Shown in pieces: positions 42,736 to 55,310 of a stretch of 64,000 bases of DNA (its first letter is position 1; the number at the start of each line of letters is the position of its first letter). The stretch lies in contig NC_092040.1 of NCBI RefSeq assembly GCF_003086295.3, positions 56,461,559 to 56,525,558 on the forward strand, in the 5' to 3' direction. Source of the DNA: Arachis hypogaea (taxonomy: Eukaryota; Streptophyta; Magnoliopsida; Fabales; Fabaceae). The position numbers and the translations under genes are program-made. The notes beneath the pieces are model-generated. The model was not told the DNA's origin, did not search any database, and was given only the letters and a program-made list of their open reading frames with translations.

Positions 42736-45700
42736 ATGGAAATTCCAAATCATCGAAAGTGGATGTACAATAGAAATTTGCCTAACCGAGGAGGATTACG
42801 ACAGGAATTTATCAATGGTGTTTGACAATTTATTGATACAATTACAAAAAAACCTCAATTTGTACTTGAAGGCAGTCTACTTAGATGTCCTTGCAACAAA
42901 CATAAAAATAAAATTTTCTCAACTCCGGATGAAGTTTTACAAGATTTATATAAATATGGTTTCATGCCAAGATACTGGTGTTGGGATTCACATGGAGAGA
43001 GTCCATTGCATTTGAATGTAGATCATGATAACCAAGAAGGCACATGTTCTTCTCCGCATGTTAGTGTGCCAATAAGAAATTCATATGAATCTATGGTGGT
43101 TGATGCTGCTCGACATTAATTAATGAGTCAATTTGAAGAACACATGCATGGAGGAGCCTCCAAATGCAGAAGCTAAAAAATTTTATGATTTATTATAATC
43201 TGCTCAGCACCCATTATTTGAGGGATGTGTTAGTCATTCAGAATTATCAATGGCAGTTAAAATGTTGAGTATAAAAGCTAAAGGGAATGTATCTCAACAA
43301 ATCTTTGATGATTTCGTGAAAGCTATGAAAGAAGTGATTCCTAAGGATAATTTACTTGTCTCTAATTTTTATGAAGCAAAGAAGCTAGTATTGAAACTTG
43401 GCATGGAAAGCAATAAAATTGATTGTTGCATTAATGGTTGTATGCTGTATTACAAGGAGGATGATATGCCAAGAAAGGAATGTAAATTTTGTCATTCTCC
43501 AAGGTACAAGATAGGTAAAAAGGGTAAACAAGTGCCTTTGAAACGAATGCACTATTTACCGCTTATACCTCGTTTAAGAAGACTTTATGCTTCAATGAAC
43601 ACAGCATCTCACATACGATGGCATTTTGATCACGAGTTTAAAGGAGTTCTTGAGCATCCATCGGATTCAAAAGCATGGAAGTATTTTGATAGAAAATATC
43701 CACAATTTTCTCAAGAACCACGCAATGTCAGACTAGGATTATGTGCTGATGGATTCACCCCTTTTGGTCAATCTGGTAAACAATATTCATGTTGGCTAAT
43801 AATTGTCACTCCGTATAACCTGCCTCCTTCTATGTGCATGAAAACTCCTTACATGTTTTTATCCATGATTATTCCTGGTCCTCGTAATCCCAAAATCAGG
43901 ATTGATGTATACCTACAGCCCTTGATTGATGAGCTAAAACTACTATGGGAAGATGGCGTTTTAACTTATGATATTCATTCCAAGTCAAATTTTGTAATGC
44001 GAGCTGCATTGTTGTGCACTATTAATGATTTTCCTGCATATGGAATGTTGTCTGGATGGATGACAGCAGGCAGGCTAGCATGTCCATACTGTATGGAACG
44101 AACCAAGGCATTTCAATTAAAAAATGGGAGAAAGCCATCATGTTTTGACTACCATAGACAATTCTTGCCAAATAATCACATGTTTAGAAGAAACAAGGAT
44201 GCATTCTATAAGAATAGAATTGAGAGATCAGAACCTCCGCCAAGATTGACTGGAGAGCAAATATGGTATATAGTTCAAAATTATGATAAGATAAGTGATG
44301 TTGAGCAACTTGAGATAGAAGGATATGGAAGTATGCATAATTGGAGCAAAAGAAGCATATTTTGGAATTTGCCTTATTGGCGTCATAATTTAATCCGTCA
44401 TAACCTTGATGTAATGCATATTGAGAATGATGTATTTGATAATATATTCAATACTATCATGGACATCAAAGAGAAGACTAAAGATAATGCAAAGGCTAGA
44501 ATGGATCTGTCATTATACTGCAAGCGAAAAAATTTAGAACTGCCAAACCAAAGTGGAGGTAAAATTATAAAACCCAAAGCAAACTACACATTTACCCTCC
44601 AGCAAAAGAGGGCAATATGTGAATGGGTGAAAGAGTTAAGGATGCCTGATGGATATGGTTCAAATTTAGGGAGATGTGTTGACATGAAAGAGGGCAAGTT
44701 ATATGGAATGAAAAGTCATGATTGTCATATATTTATGGAACGTTTACTGCCAATTGCTTTTAGTTCATTGCCAGAGCAGATCTGGAAGCCAATAACAGAG
44801 TTAAGTCAATTCTTTCGAAATTTGTGCTCAACATCGTTACGAGAAGATGTTCTAAATAAGCTAGAAGAAAATATTCCAATTGTGCTATGCAAGCTAGAAC
44901 GTATATTTCCTCCTGGATTTTTTGACTCAATGGAACATCTACCTATCATTTGCCATCTGAAGCATTGCTTGGTGGTCCTGTGCAATATAGATGGATGTAT
45001 CCTTTTGAGAGGTACCTTATTCACACCTCTATATTTACTCTCAAATTTCTTTTTACTGTTTTATTAAGTCAACTATTTGTTATTTGATTTTTGTTATAAA
45101 TTTTTTCATGATAGGTTTCTCCATCATCTTAAAAAAAAGGTCAAGAACAAAACACATGTTGAAGGATCTATCGTTGAATCATACCTAATTGAGGAGATTT
45201 CTTACTTTTGTGAGTACTATTTTAACCAAACTAGCATCGATGCAAAGCAAATGATGAAGGTGATGATTCAATTGAGCAAAATTTATCTATTTTTAATTTG
45301 CCTGGTTGTTTGGCTGGTGAATGCAAAACTCGTTATTTAGATGACAAAGAATTCAGTGCAGCCATGAATCATATACTAATAAACTGTGATGAAATTAAGC
45401 CATATATTGAGTGAGTATTTATCTTCCTATATATATTCTTACTATTAATAATATTTTCTTATATTAATAATTTTAATTTATTTGAAATTCATGTACTATA
45501 GCATCTTTGTGGATTTCATACGCTAAGATCATATTACTTTAAGTGATGAACAAGTTGATCAATTTATTGAAGCGGATTTTGCAGAATGGTTTAAAAATTA
45601 TGTAAGTCAATATGATATGATAGTCTTATTGCACACATAATTTTTGGTAGATGACATATTATATTCTAACTTATTGGTTCTTATTTAATATAGGTTCATG

Positions 45701-46299
45701 ATCCTTTAAATAATGTGACAGATTCGAATATTCATTCCTTGGCATGGGGTCCTTTGAGAATTGTTAAATGTTGGCCTATTTACAAAGTCAATGGCTTCAA
45801 GTTTCACACAAGATCTCACTCAAGTGGAAAGTCAACTCAAAATTATGGAATATGTGTCAAAGGCATAGGTTATGGTGAATATGAAAATGATTTCTATGGC
45901 CTGCTTAATGAAATTATCCAAGTTGAGTATACTGGGCTACCACTAAAAAGAGTTGTACTATTTAAATGCGAATGGTTTGATCCCACGATTGGCAAAGGAA
46001 CAAAGGTAAACAAAGAGTATGGAATCATACAGATTCGAAAGAATCGACGATATGGTAAATATGATCCATTTATCATTGCACATAAAGCAATTCAAGTATA
46101 TTTTGTACCTCATCCAATGAGCAACACCAAGGAAAAAGCAGAATGGTGGTTTGTATTCAAGACTAAAGCAAGAGGTGAGATTGAGATTGAAACAACGGAG
46201 GATTTTGCATATCAAGAAGATGGCACAAATCAATCTAACAATCATATCTCAAATGATATTGATATTGTTGTTGATTTACTGGATACCAATAGTACAAGA

Positions 46300-46373
<74 letters not shown>

Positions 46374-46467
46374 GCCACTTGGGGATGAAGACGAAGATAT
46401 GGATGAGGATGAGAATGAAGACGAGGACGACGACGAGAATAATGAGGATGAAAATCAAAATGAATAG
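42736..46467 (+). pseudogene. CACTA TNP2-like transposase gene, broken
   Basis: The start MEIPNHRKWMYNR is the transposase-associated domain of plant CACTA elements. Main frame 43250-45067 holds the Transposase_21 core: CKFCHSPRYK, GLCADGFTPFG (conserved Asp), RACPYCMERT-like zinc region (LACPYCMERTKAF) and RHNLDVMHIEND. Next comes a DUF4218-like part, and after an intron (donor about 45010, acceptor about 45115) a DUF4216-like part at 45690-46130 (WFDPT). The acidic tail is encoded by GAA/GAT repeats. Damage: TGA at 42823, TAA at 43117, TAA at 43196, a frameshift near 44955, and TAA at 46300. TNP2 proteins cut and join the element ends. Confidence 0.85.
46302..46373 (+). repeat. (GAA)n(GAT)n microsatellite
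   Basis: Roughly nine GAA then fourteen or fifteen GAT triplets at the end of the TNP2-like gene; in the gene frame they encode E then D runs. Confidence 0.95.
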
Positions 46468-46629
46468 TATGAAAAAGTCCACTAAGAAATGTATTTATTT
46501 GTATTTTTTTAAAATTTTAATATACTACAATCTTATGAAAAAGTATATGACTTTTTTATTTTACGTGATTTTTTTATTATATTTTATTTTTACTATTTTT
46601 TTAGAAGATTGGATATAATTTATTGAGAA

Positions 46630-46789
46630 AGTCTAGGAGCCAGCACTTTTATTAAAATTTGTCCAGCATTTAATCATTAAAGGAAAAATGAGTAATTGTC
46701 CATCATTAGATGTAATCTCACACCATTAAAAACACTACTGATGGCTAATTGATGACTACAAATCACAAAATCTGCTGACCACTAGCACT
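46630..46789. mobile_element. Possible MITE, 160 bp
   Basis: The ends AGTCTAGGAGCCAGCA and (reverse complement) AGTGCTAGTGGTCAGCA are imperfect inverted repeats. No clear target duplication is visible. Lies in the 3' non-coding part of the CACTA element. Confidence 0.4.
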
Positions 46790-48354
46790 CTTCTAATTTA
46801 TTTTTAAGATTTTTACATATGTAATTCTTTGATACACTTTATCTTAAATTTGTTAAAAAATTAAAATTTGAATTATTATAACGTAAATAATTAAAAGAAT
46901 AAATTAAAAAATAATATGAGGTAACTAAAAAAAATCAAAATTAAATATAAGATGGTATATAAAAATTTGTATGAGAAATTTAATATTAAATATAATAAAA
47001 ATAAAAGAATAAAAAAAAGAAGATAGAGTATATAAAAAAAATAAAAAGATAGAGTCTCCCAAATTTAACTAAAAAAAAGTCAAACATAATATATAATGAT
47101 AGAAAAAAAACTAATATAGTCAATTTAGTTCTAAAATTTAGGATTAAATAAGTATATTTGTTAAATTTTTTTATTTAATACCGAGTACGTACTACCTGAA
47201 TTAAAAGAGTTATGGTGAATAATAGATTAATTTACTAGTCTTATATTTTAATGGTTGATCTATAATGATTCAATTAATTATTTTAAGATTGTAATTTATT
47301 TCATATTTAATATTATATAAAAATAAATTATTAACTTAATAAAAAATTAAATGATTTTTTTATTTTTAAAATATTTAAAAATATATTTTAAAAATAAACC
47401 AACTAAATTTCATGGTAACCCCACCAAAAGTATCCATTTCGTTGGCGCCAGGCACAAAATGGCTTCTCCCACCAGAAGTTCCAATTCGTGTGCGCCTCTC
47501 CTGAGATGATGACACTAATCCATTTCGCGGGTGCTTTGTGAACATTGGCCTGCGCATTTTTGTAAAGCTTTCTCTTCATGCGTATTATGAGAATTAATTT
47601 TTTTATTTACTTATTTATATAAAAAAGCCTGCATAAATAAGCGCTAACGTACCTATTAATCCAATTTTAAAAAATTATGTATAATAATGAATAAGATGTT
47701 AATTGGTATGATGATTATTTCATATTTTGATCAAGAAGTTTTGGAGTTGAAAGGTGCAAACAAAAACGGTACCTTTTTATAAGTTATATATAATTAAGGT
47801 TATTTTAGGGAAAAAAAATTTTATTTTAGAATAGTAAAAATATTTGGGACAAATCATAGACTAATTTAAAATATAAATAATATTTTTATACTAAATTTTA
47901 AAATTTTTTGATAAATATTTGAAATCTGTTTGAAAATTGATGAATTTTCAAACGGAATTTACAAATGATGCTATTTTGCCTCAAATTTGTGGGAAAATTT
48001 TTTGTCTATTTCGAAGGGTTAGTTATAGTAAAAGCATTTAAGACTAATTATAGACAAATTTGGGATAAAATTAACATTTTTTAAAATACGTCCCAAATCT
48101 GTCTGAAGTTATTGCGCATATTCAGATGGAATACGGACGAATTATAGTTTTTGTCCAAAATGTGTTGCTAATCTGTATGAAAATTTTGGCGCCATCTAAA
48201 AAAAATTTGGCGCCAAAATTTGGGACAAAATTTAGACAAATTTAAGACAGAATATATTATTTCAATATCTCCACTAAAAATTGTTCAACATTTGTCTCAA
48301 ATTTGTCCGAAATGAAAAAGTCATTCAGACGGAATAAATTTTGTTTGAAATTTT
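46790..48354. other. CACTA right non-coding and subterminal region
   Basis: AT-rich, no gene. The last 500 bases repeat GACAAATTT/AAATTTGTC-type motifs in both directions, as at the left end. A less AT-rich patch at 47395-47560 has no recognised content. Confidence 0.65.
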
Positions 48355-48382
48355 TGTCCGAAAAAGCCCTATTTCTAGTAGT
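48355..48382 (-). repeat. CACTA right terminal inverted repeat
   Basis: Reverse complement of the left end for 28 bases; followed by ACC. Confidence 0.95.
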
Positions 48383-48385
48383 GAC

Positions 48386-48762
48386 CGTAGCCTGGACCAT
48401 TTCACTGAGAGGATCATACAGCTTGCCATGGAAGGGAGTACGCATGATTGGATGAAGACAATAGGAAAGCAGAGGTTCAGAAGCAACAAAGCATCTCCAA
48501 ATGCTTATCTGAAATTCCCACCAATGAATTACATAAGTATCTTTATTTTAATTTACGTTTTAGTTATCTTTAATTATCAAAACCTCATAACCATTTAAAT
48601 CCGCCAGACTAAGATCTACAGGATGACCATAGCTTGCTTCAAGCCGACAATCTCTGTGGGATCGACCCTTACTCACGTAAGGTTTTATTACTTGGACGAC
48701 CCAGAGCACTTGCTGGTTAGTTGTGCGGAGTTACAAAAGTGTGATTACAATTTCGTGCACCA
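48386..48762 (+). mobile_element. Element B, rest of the 5' LTR
   Basis: Continues the LTR interrupted at 24700 and aligns with the last 380 bases of the element A LTR, including CTTAC-TCAC-GTAAG near 48668; ends CGTGCACCA. Confidence 0.85.
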
Positions 48763-48768
48763 AATTTT

Positions 48769-48786
48769 TGGCACCGTTGCCGTAGA
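48769..48786 (+). other. Primer binding site of element B, degraded
   Basis: TGGCACCGTTGCCGTAGA, three mismatches to the tRNA-Asp complement; single copy, unlike element A. Confidence 0.75.
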
Positions 48787-50720
48787 TTGTTCGAGTTTGG
48801 ACAACTGACGGTTCATCTTTTTGCTTAGATTGAGTAATTTTATTTTACGTTTAAGCTTTTTTATTTTTATTTTCGAAAAATACAAAAAATTTTAATAAAA
48901 TCATAAAAACCAAAAAAAGATTTGTGTTTCTTGTTTGAGTCTAGTGTCAAATTTTAAGTTTGGTGTCTTGCATGTCTTTAATCTCTATTAGATTTTTCGA
49001 AAATTCATCATGTGTTCTTTCTTGATCTTCAAGTTGTTCTTGATGATTTTCTTTCTTTAATCTTATGATTTTCTTGTTTTGTGTTTTATGTTATTTTTCA
49101 TATGCATTTTCGAATCCATAGTGTCTAAACACTCAAAATTTCTAAGTTTGGTGTCTTGCATGTCTTTCTGTTCTTAAAAATTTTCAAAAATATGTTCTTG
49201 ATGTTCATCATGATCTTCAAAGTGTTCTTGGTGTTCATCTTGACATTCAAAGTGTTCTTGCATGCATTATTTGTTTTGATCTTAAAATTTTATGTTTTGT
49301 TTCATTTTGTTGTTTTTCTTTCTCCTCATTAAAAATTCAAAAGTAAAAAAAAAATATCTTTTCCTTTTCCTTCTCATAATTTTTGAAATTTTGAGTTGAC
49401 TTGGTCAAAAAAATTTTAAAATTTAGTTGTTTCTTGTTAGTCAAGTCAAAATTTTAAATTAAAAAAAATCAAAATATGTATCTTTTCAGTAAATAGTACA
49501 GAGAAATGAAGGTTCAGAACATAAAGCAGAAGATACATAGAGAAAAAGAGCTCATTGGCGTTTAACGCCAGTAAAGATATCATTCTGGGCGTTAAACGCC
49601 AGAATGGGCAGCATTCTGAGCATTTAATTTAATGCCAGAAATGGCAGCATTCTGGGCGTTTAGAAAAATGCCCAGTAAAGAAGCATTCCTGGCATTTAAC
49701 GCCAGCCAGGGTATCTGGCTGGGCGTTAAACGCACAAAGAGGCAGTCAAGTGGGCGTTAAACGCCAGAATGGATAGCATTCTAGGCGTTTAACGCCAGGA
49801 TGACACAAGGGAGGTAAGTTCGTTTCCAATTCAACTTTTTTCGAATTTTTAGGTTTTAATTCATAATTTTCTGCATAAAAATGTTCAAAATCTTATCTTT
49901 TTCATATCATGTTTATCTTTTATCAATCATATCTTTTTATGATTTTGAAAATTGTCAAAATAATTTTTCAAAAATCTTTTTTCTTAATCTTATCTCATAT
50001 TCTCAAAAATCCTTGCTAACAATTAATGTTTTGATTCAAAATTTCAAGTTTGTTACTTTATTGTTAAGAAAGGTTCAATCTTTTAATTTTAGAATCATAT
50101 CTTTTAGTTTCTTGTTAGTCAAGTCATCAATTTTAATTTTAAAAATCAAATCTTTTTAAATTCTTTTACACTTCTTTTTCAAATTAAATTTCAATCATAT
50201 CTTTTAAAATTTTGACTTCGAAATCTTTTTCTAACTTCTTATCTTTTCAAAAATCTATTTTCAAATCTTTTTCAATTAGCTACTTGACTTGTCTCTTTTA
50301 ATTTTAATGTTTACTATTTCTTATCTTTTTCAAAACTACCAAACTACTTTTGCACTTCTAATTTTTGAAAATCACTAACCATTTTCTTTAAATCTTTTTA
50401 ATTAACTAATTGTTTTAGTTTTTAATTTTCTCCTATTTCTTTTTCAAATTTTCGAAACTAACTTAATTTAAAAATATTTTTCTTCCCCATCTTTTTAAAA
50501 TTTGAATACTCTCTTTCTCATCTCCTTCTATTTCTTTTATTTCTAACACTTTTCTTCTACTCATAATTCGAACCCCTCTCTCTTCTCTCTGTTCGAAATT
50601 GCTAATCCCCTCTCTCTTCTCATTCTTCTCTTCTTCTATTCTTATACTCACATAAAGGAATCTCTATATTGTGACATAGAGGATTCCAGATCCTACCCTC
50701 TTTGTTCTCTTCTTTTTTAT
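48787..50720 (+). other. Element B leader
   Basis: Parallel to 28342-29949 of element A. It holds AAGTTTGGTGTC tracts (48956 and 49143), a GTTCTTGATGTTCATC-like repeat (about 49190-49260), the palindrome cluster at 49550-49805 and T-rich runs. No gene. Confidence 0.6.
49550..49805 (+). repeat. GGCGTTTAACGCC palindrome cluster, element B leader
   Basis: About eight units, several still perfect (TGGCGTTTAACGCCA, GGGCGTTAAACGCC), others decayed (GAGCATTTAATTTAATGCC). Confidence 0.8.
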
Positions 50721-52900
50721 ATGAGCAGGAACAAGGATAAGGAGATTCTTGTTGAAGATGATCCTGAACCTGAAAGGACTCTAAAGAGGAAGCTAAGAGA
50801 AGCTAAAGCACAACGCTTTGGAGAGAACCTTACAGAAAATCTCAAAAAAGAAGCAGACATGGCAGCCGAACCAAACAACAATGCTAGAGATGTAAGGAAG
50901 ATGCTTGGTGACTATACTGCACCAACTTCCAACTTCTGTGGAAGAAGCATTTCAATTCCTGTCATTGGAGCAAACAACTTTGAGCTTAAGCCGCAATTAG
51001 TTTCTCTAATGCAACAGAATTGCAAGTTTCATAGACTTCCATCGGAAGATTCTCAGAAGTTCTTAGCTGAATTCTTGCATATCTGTGATACTGTTAAGAC
51101 CAATGGAGTTGATCCCGAGGTCTACAGACTTATGCTTTTCCCTTTTGCTGTAAGAGACAGAGCTAGGACATGGTTGGGCTCACAACCTAGAAAAAGCCTG
51201 AACTCTTAGGATAAGTTGGTCACTACTTTCTTGGCCAATTTCTTTCCACCTGAAAAGATGAGCAAGCTTAGAGTGGATGTCCAAACCTTCAGACAGAAAG
51301 AAGGTGAATCTCTCTATGAAGCTTGGGAAAAGTACAAGCAATTGACCAGAAGGTATCCTTCTAACATGCTTTCAGAATGGAGCATCTTGGATATATTCTA
51401 TGATGGTCTATCTGAATTGTCCAATATGTCATTGGACCACTCTTCTGGTGGATCTCTTCATCTGAAAAGAACCCCGTTGAAGCTCAGGAACTCATTGAGG
51501 TAGTTGCAAATAATCAGTTCATGTACACTTCTGAAAGAAATCCTGTGAGTAATGGGATGACTCAGAAGAAAGGAGTTCTTGAGATTGATACTCTGAATGC
51601 CATATTGGCTCAGAGCAAAATATTGACTCAGTAAGTCAATATGATTTCTCAGAATCTGACTGGATTGCAAGCTGCATCCAACAGTACTAAAGAAGCCTCA
51701 TCTGAAGGAGAAGCTTATGACCCTAAGAATCCTGCAATGGAAGAGGTGAATTAGATGGGAGAATCCTATGGAAACACCTATAATCCTTCATGGAAAAATC
51801 ATCCAAATTTCTCATGGAAGGATCAACAGAAGCCTCAACAAGGCTTCAATAATAATAATGGTGGGAGAAATAGGTTTGGCAATAGCAAGCCTTTTCCATC
51901 ATCTTCTCAACAACAGACAAAGAATTTTGAGCAGAGCCGCTCTGGCTTAGCAAACATAGTCTCTGATCTATCTAAGACCACTCTCAATTTTATGACTGAA
52001 ACAAGGTCCTCCATCAGAAATTTGGAGGCACAAGTGGGTCAGCTGAGTAAAAGAGTTAGTGAAACTCCTCCTAGTACTCTCCCGAGCAATACAAAAGAGA
52101 ATCCAAAGAGAGAGTTCAAGGCCATTAATATAACCAAAATTGCCAAACCTATAGAGGAGGAAGAGGCAGTGATTTCCAGTGAGGAGGACCTCAATGGACG
52201 TCCACTAACCACTAAGAAGTTCCCTAATGGGGAACCAACAGAATCTGAGGCTCATATAGAGACCATAGAGATTCCACTGAACTTCCTATTACCATTCATA
52301 AGCTCTGATGAGTATTCTTCCTCTAAAGAGAATAAAGATATTGTTGAAGAGCAAGTTACTCGGTATCTAGGAGCAATCATGAAGCTGAGTGCCAAGTCAT
52401 TTGGTAATGAGACTTGGGAGGATGAACCTCCATTGCTCATCAATAAACTGAATGCCTTGGTTCAGCTGAAAATATCTCAGAAGAAACCGGGTCCCGGAAG
52501 ATTCTTAATACCTTGTACTATAGGCACCATGACCTTTGAGAAGGCTCTGTGTGACTTGGGGTCGGGTATAAACCTCATGCCACTCTCTGTATTGGAGAAA
52601 CTAGGAATCTTTGAGGTACAAGCTGCAAGAATCTCACTAGAAATGGCAAACAAACAAATGAAAAAGGCTTATGGACTTGTAGAGGATGTTTTAGTGAAGG
52701 TTGAAGGCCTCTACATCTCTGCTGACTTCATAATCCTAGACACTGGAAAGGATGTGGATGAATCCATCATCCTTGGAAGACCTTTCCTAGCCACAGCAAG
52801 GGCTATGATTGATGTGGACAGAGGATAGTTAGTCTTCCAATTGAATAAGGACTACCTTGTGTTTAAGGCTCAAGGATCTTCTTCTGTAAACATGGAGAAG
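50721..52900 (+). pseudogene. gag-pro: Gag-protease pseudogene of element B
   Basis: Closely related to the gene at 29950-32289 over its whole length. Damage: TAG at 51207, a frameshift near 51470, TAA near 51631, TAG near 51752 and TAG at 52826, after which coding similarity continues. Gag (YRLMLFPFAVRDRARTWL) and protease (LCDLGSGINLMP, ILGRPFLAT) regions are recognisable. Only one NSKFG-type unit (about 52970) is present where element A has three. Confidence 0.88.
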
Positions 52901-53060
52901 AAGCATGAAAAGCTTCATCCAATTATTTCCATACAGAGTCAAGCAGAGCCCCCACACTCAAACTCTAAGTTTGGTATTGGGAGGCCACAATCATGCTCTG
53001 AGCATCTGTGAAGCTCTGAAAGAGCTTCCTGTCAAGCTATTGACATTAAAGAAGTGCTTA

Positions 53061-53076
53061 TTAGGAGGCAACCCAA
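53061..53076 (+). other. Post-gag hairpin H1, element B, decayed
   Basis: TTAGGAGGCAACCCAA: one stem G changed to A. The preceding GTCAAGCTATTGACATTAAA block is kept. Confidence 0.55.
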
Positions 53077-53234
53077 TCTTATTTATCTATGTTAATTACT
53101 TTTTTATTTTATTTTCAATGTTAGTCTATGTTTTCTTTAGGTTGATGATCATGTAGAGTCACAAAAAAATAGCTGCAGAATTAAAGCGGAACCAAAAATA
53201 GCATAAAAAATAGCACACCCTGGAGGACAGGCTT

Positions 53235-53505
53235 ACTCGCGTTTAAACGCCAGTAAGAATAGCAAAATGGGCATTTAACGCCCAGGCTGGCAGCATTTTG
53301 GGTGTTAAACACCAGAAATGGCACACAGACTGATGTTTAATGCTAGAAAAGCGTGTCTGGTGTCTGGCGGGCATTAAACACCAGTAAGGGTAGTAGAATG
53401 GGCGTTTAATGCCCAGTCTGGCAACATTCTGGGCGTTAAATGCTAGAATTTGTAGCCAGGCTAGCGTTTAATGCCAGAAAAGAGCATCAGCCTGGCGTTT
53501 AACAA
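53235..53505 (+). repeat. Decayed palindrome cluster after gag, element B
   Basis: GCGTTTAAACGCC and many mutated forms (GGCATTTAACGCC, GTGTTAAACACC, GCGTTTAATGCC), mostly C-to-T or G-to-A changes, as expected for methylated, silenced DNA. Confidence 0.75.
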
Positions 53506-53708
53506 ATTCAAAACCCATCATTCAAATTCAAAACACTTCCTTTCCAATCCCACCCATTCTCACACGGATCCCCCCTCTCTTACCCTATAAATACCCCTCC
53601 TCATTCCTTCATTTTCACACATCATAACCACCTAAAACCCCCTTGGCCGAGCCACTCACCCTCCTTATCTCCTCCATTTCTTCTTCTTCTCCTCATTTCT
53701 TTCTTCTT

Positions 53709-53746
53709 TTGCTCGAGGACGAGCAAACCTTTTAAGTTTGGTGTGG
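53709..53746 (+). other. Hairpin H2 plus PPT-like motif before ORF 2 of element B
   Basis: TTGCTCGAGGACGAGCAA is unchanged from element A although the neighbouring genes have decayed; then ACCTTTTAAGTTTGGTGTGG. Confidence 0.6.
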
Positions 53747-53782
53747 GAAAAAGCTTTGCTTTTTGTTTTTCCATAACCATTA

Positions 53783-54619
53783 ATGGCACCTAAGGCCGGA
53801 GAAACCTCTAGAAAGAGGAAAGGAAAGGCAGTTTCTTCCACCTCCAAGTCATGGGAGATGGAGAGCTTCATCTCAAAGGTCCATAAAGACCACTTCTATG
53901 AAGTTGTGGCCAAGAAAAAGGTGATCCCCGAGGTCCCCTTCATGCTCAAAAAGAGTGAATATCTAGAGATCCGACGTGAGGTTTGGAAAATAGGTTGGGA
54001 AGTTCTCACCAAACCCATCCAACAAGTCAGAATCTTAATCGTTCAAGAGTTCTATGCTAATGCATGGATCACTAAGAACCATGATCAAAGTATGAACCCG
54101 AACCCAAAGAATTGGCTAACAATGGTTCAGGAAAAATACTTGGATTTCAGTCCAGAAATCGTGAGGTTGGCATTCAACATGCCAATGATGGAAGGAGATC
54201 CTCATTCTTTCACTAGAAGGGTCAACTTTGATCAAAGGTTGGACCAAGTCCTCATGGACATCTGTGTGGAAGGAGCCCAATGGAAGAGAGACTCCAAAGG
54301 CAAGCCAGTTCAACTGAGAAGGCAGGACCTCAAACCCGTGGCTAGAGGATGGTTGGAGTTCATCCAACATTCTATTATTCCTACTAGCAACCGGTCCGAA
54401 GTAACTGTAGATCGGGCTATCATGATCCATAGTATCATGATTTGAGAGGAAGTGGAAGTTCATGAGATCATACCTCTAGGACTATACAAGGTGGCTTACA
54501 AGCCCTCCATTTTGGCAAGGTTAGCCTTTCCTCATCTCATCTATCACCTATGTAATTCAGCTGGAATTATCATAGAGGAAGACATCCTCATTGAAGTAGA
54601 CAAGCCCATAACTAAAAAG
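53783..54619 (+). pseudogene. Plant transposon protein pseudogene of element B, truncated
   Basis: Homologue of 33163-34287. The frame is open to a TGA at 54443-54445 (in place of GGA), then similarity continues to about 54619 and stops abruptly within the region equivalent to residue 285 of the intact protein. The coiled coil, the 3' region and the 3' LTR are missing. Confidence 0.8.
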
Positions 54620-55027
54620 CATCAAGTTATTGGTTCTTTAGTTTATGCAAACCATATCTAATTCTGAAATCAAGACAAACATGTTGCCTATAAGGGGGTA
54701 TTTGATGGTTTTGATTCAAAGATTATGTAATTTATACTTGACACAAGACATATTTATTCTTCCCAAAATAAAAAATCTCCCTTTGTTACAATTGCATTAC
54801 AGTGATTCTCTCTTTTTTGTTGCCCTTTTAATTAAAGCCTTTATATGATTTCTTTTTAGGAAATAGGGAGTCGATAACAAGCTCTATGAACTTTAATTTA
54901 GAGCAATTCAGGCAGTTCTTAGGAGTTTAGGATAGTTTTTAATTATCAAAAGATGATCCTTTTCATTTGAGGTAACACCCACACATACTTTAGTGAAGAC
55001 TAAGACATAATCATGAAAAAAGCAAGA
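54620..55027. other. Unassigned stretch at the junction of element B and the second CACTA
   Basis: Neither element B nor the CACTA internal sequence as seen elsewhere in the window. T-rich sequence ends in a splice-acceptor-like TTTCTTTTTAG (about 54859). I recognise no protein. It could be a captured host fragment or filler DNA at a deletion joint. Confidence 0.4.
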
Positions 55028-55310
55028 ACTAAATATTGAGCAACAACTTCACCTATGGAAAGAAAAGGCAAAGGAGCTAAAAATGATCAATGAAGAGCAA
55101 AAGATTAAGTTGGATGACGCTCAGCACAAGTTAAAAGATCAAGAATGTCAACTAAAAGCTCAACAGAAAAGAATTGGTTCTGCTGAAAAAACACTTCATG
55201 TGTTAAATAAAAAGTTGAATCTCCCATTTCCTTCAACCTTGTCTATTCCCGCGGAAGATGAGCCTGGGACAGGCTTTAGTGATGACGAGGATGATAACAT
55301 GAGTGATTGA
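55028..55310 (+). pseudogene. TNP1-like C-terminal fragment
   Basis: Encodes the coiled-coil tail (phrases MINEEQK, HKLKDQE, QQKRIGS, KLNLP) and the acidic end, stopping at TGA 55308-55310. It corresponds closely to the C-terminus at 25575 onward. A solo LTR was inserted exactly after the stop codon. Confidence 0.8.

Larger units (their letters stand above)
24701..48382. mobile_element. CACTA (En/Spm) DNA transposon with nested retrotransposon
   Basis: The ends are 28-bp perfect terminal inverted repeats beginning CACTACTAGAAA, flanked by the 3-bp duplication ACC (24698-24700 and 48383-48385). Within about 800 bp of each end, short motifs like ACAAATTTCAGACAAATTT recur in both directions; such subterminal repeats bind transposase in this superfamily. 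Inside are two divergent genes, TNP1-like (minus, 38301 to 25575) and TNP2-like (plus, 42736 to 46467). Without element A the transposon is about 13.1 kb. Both genes are damaged, so it could move only with help in trans. Confidence 0.93.

Noticed and set aside
46151..46618. 155-codon frame with poly-K/poly-M
   Set aside because: Out-of-frame reading of the GAA/GAT microsatellite; the gene frame gives the acidic TNP2 tail.
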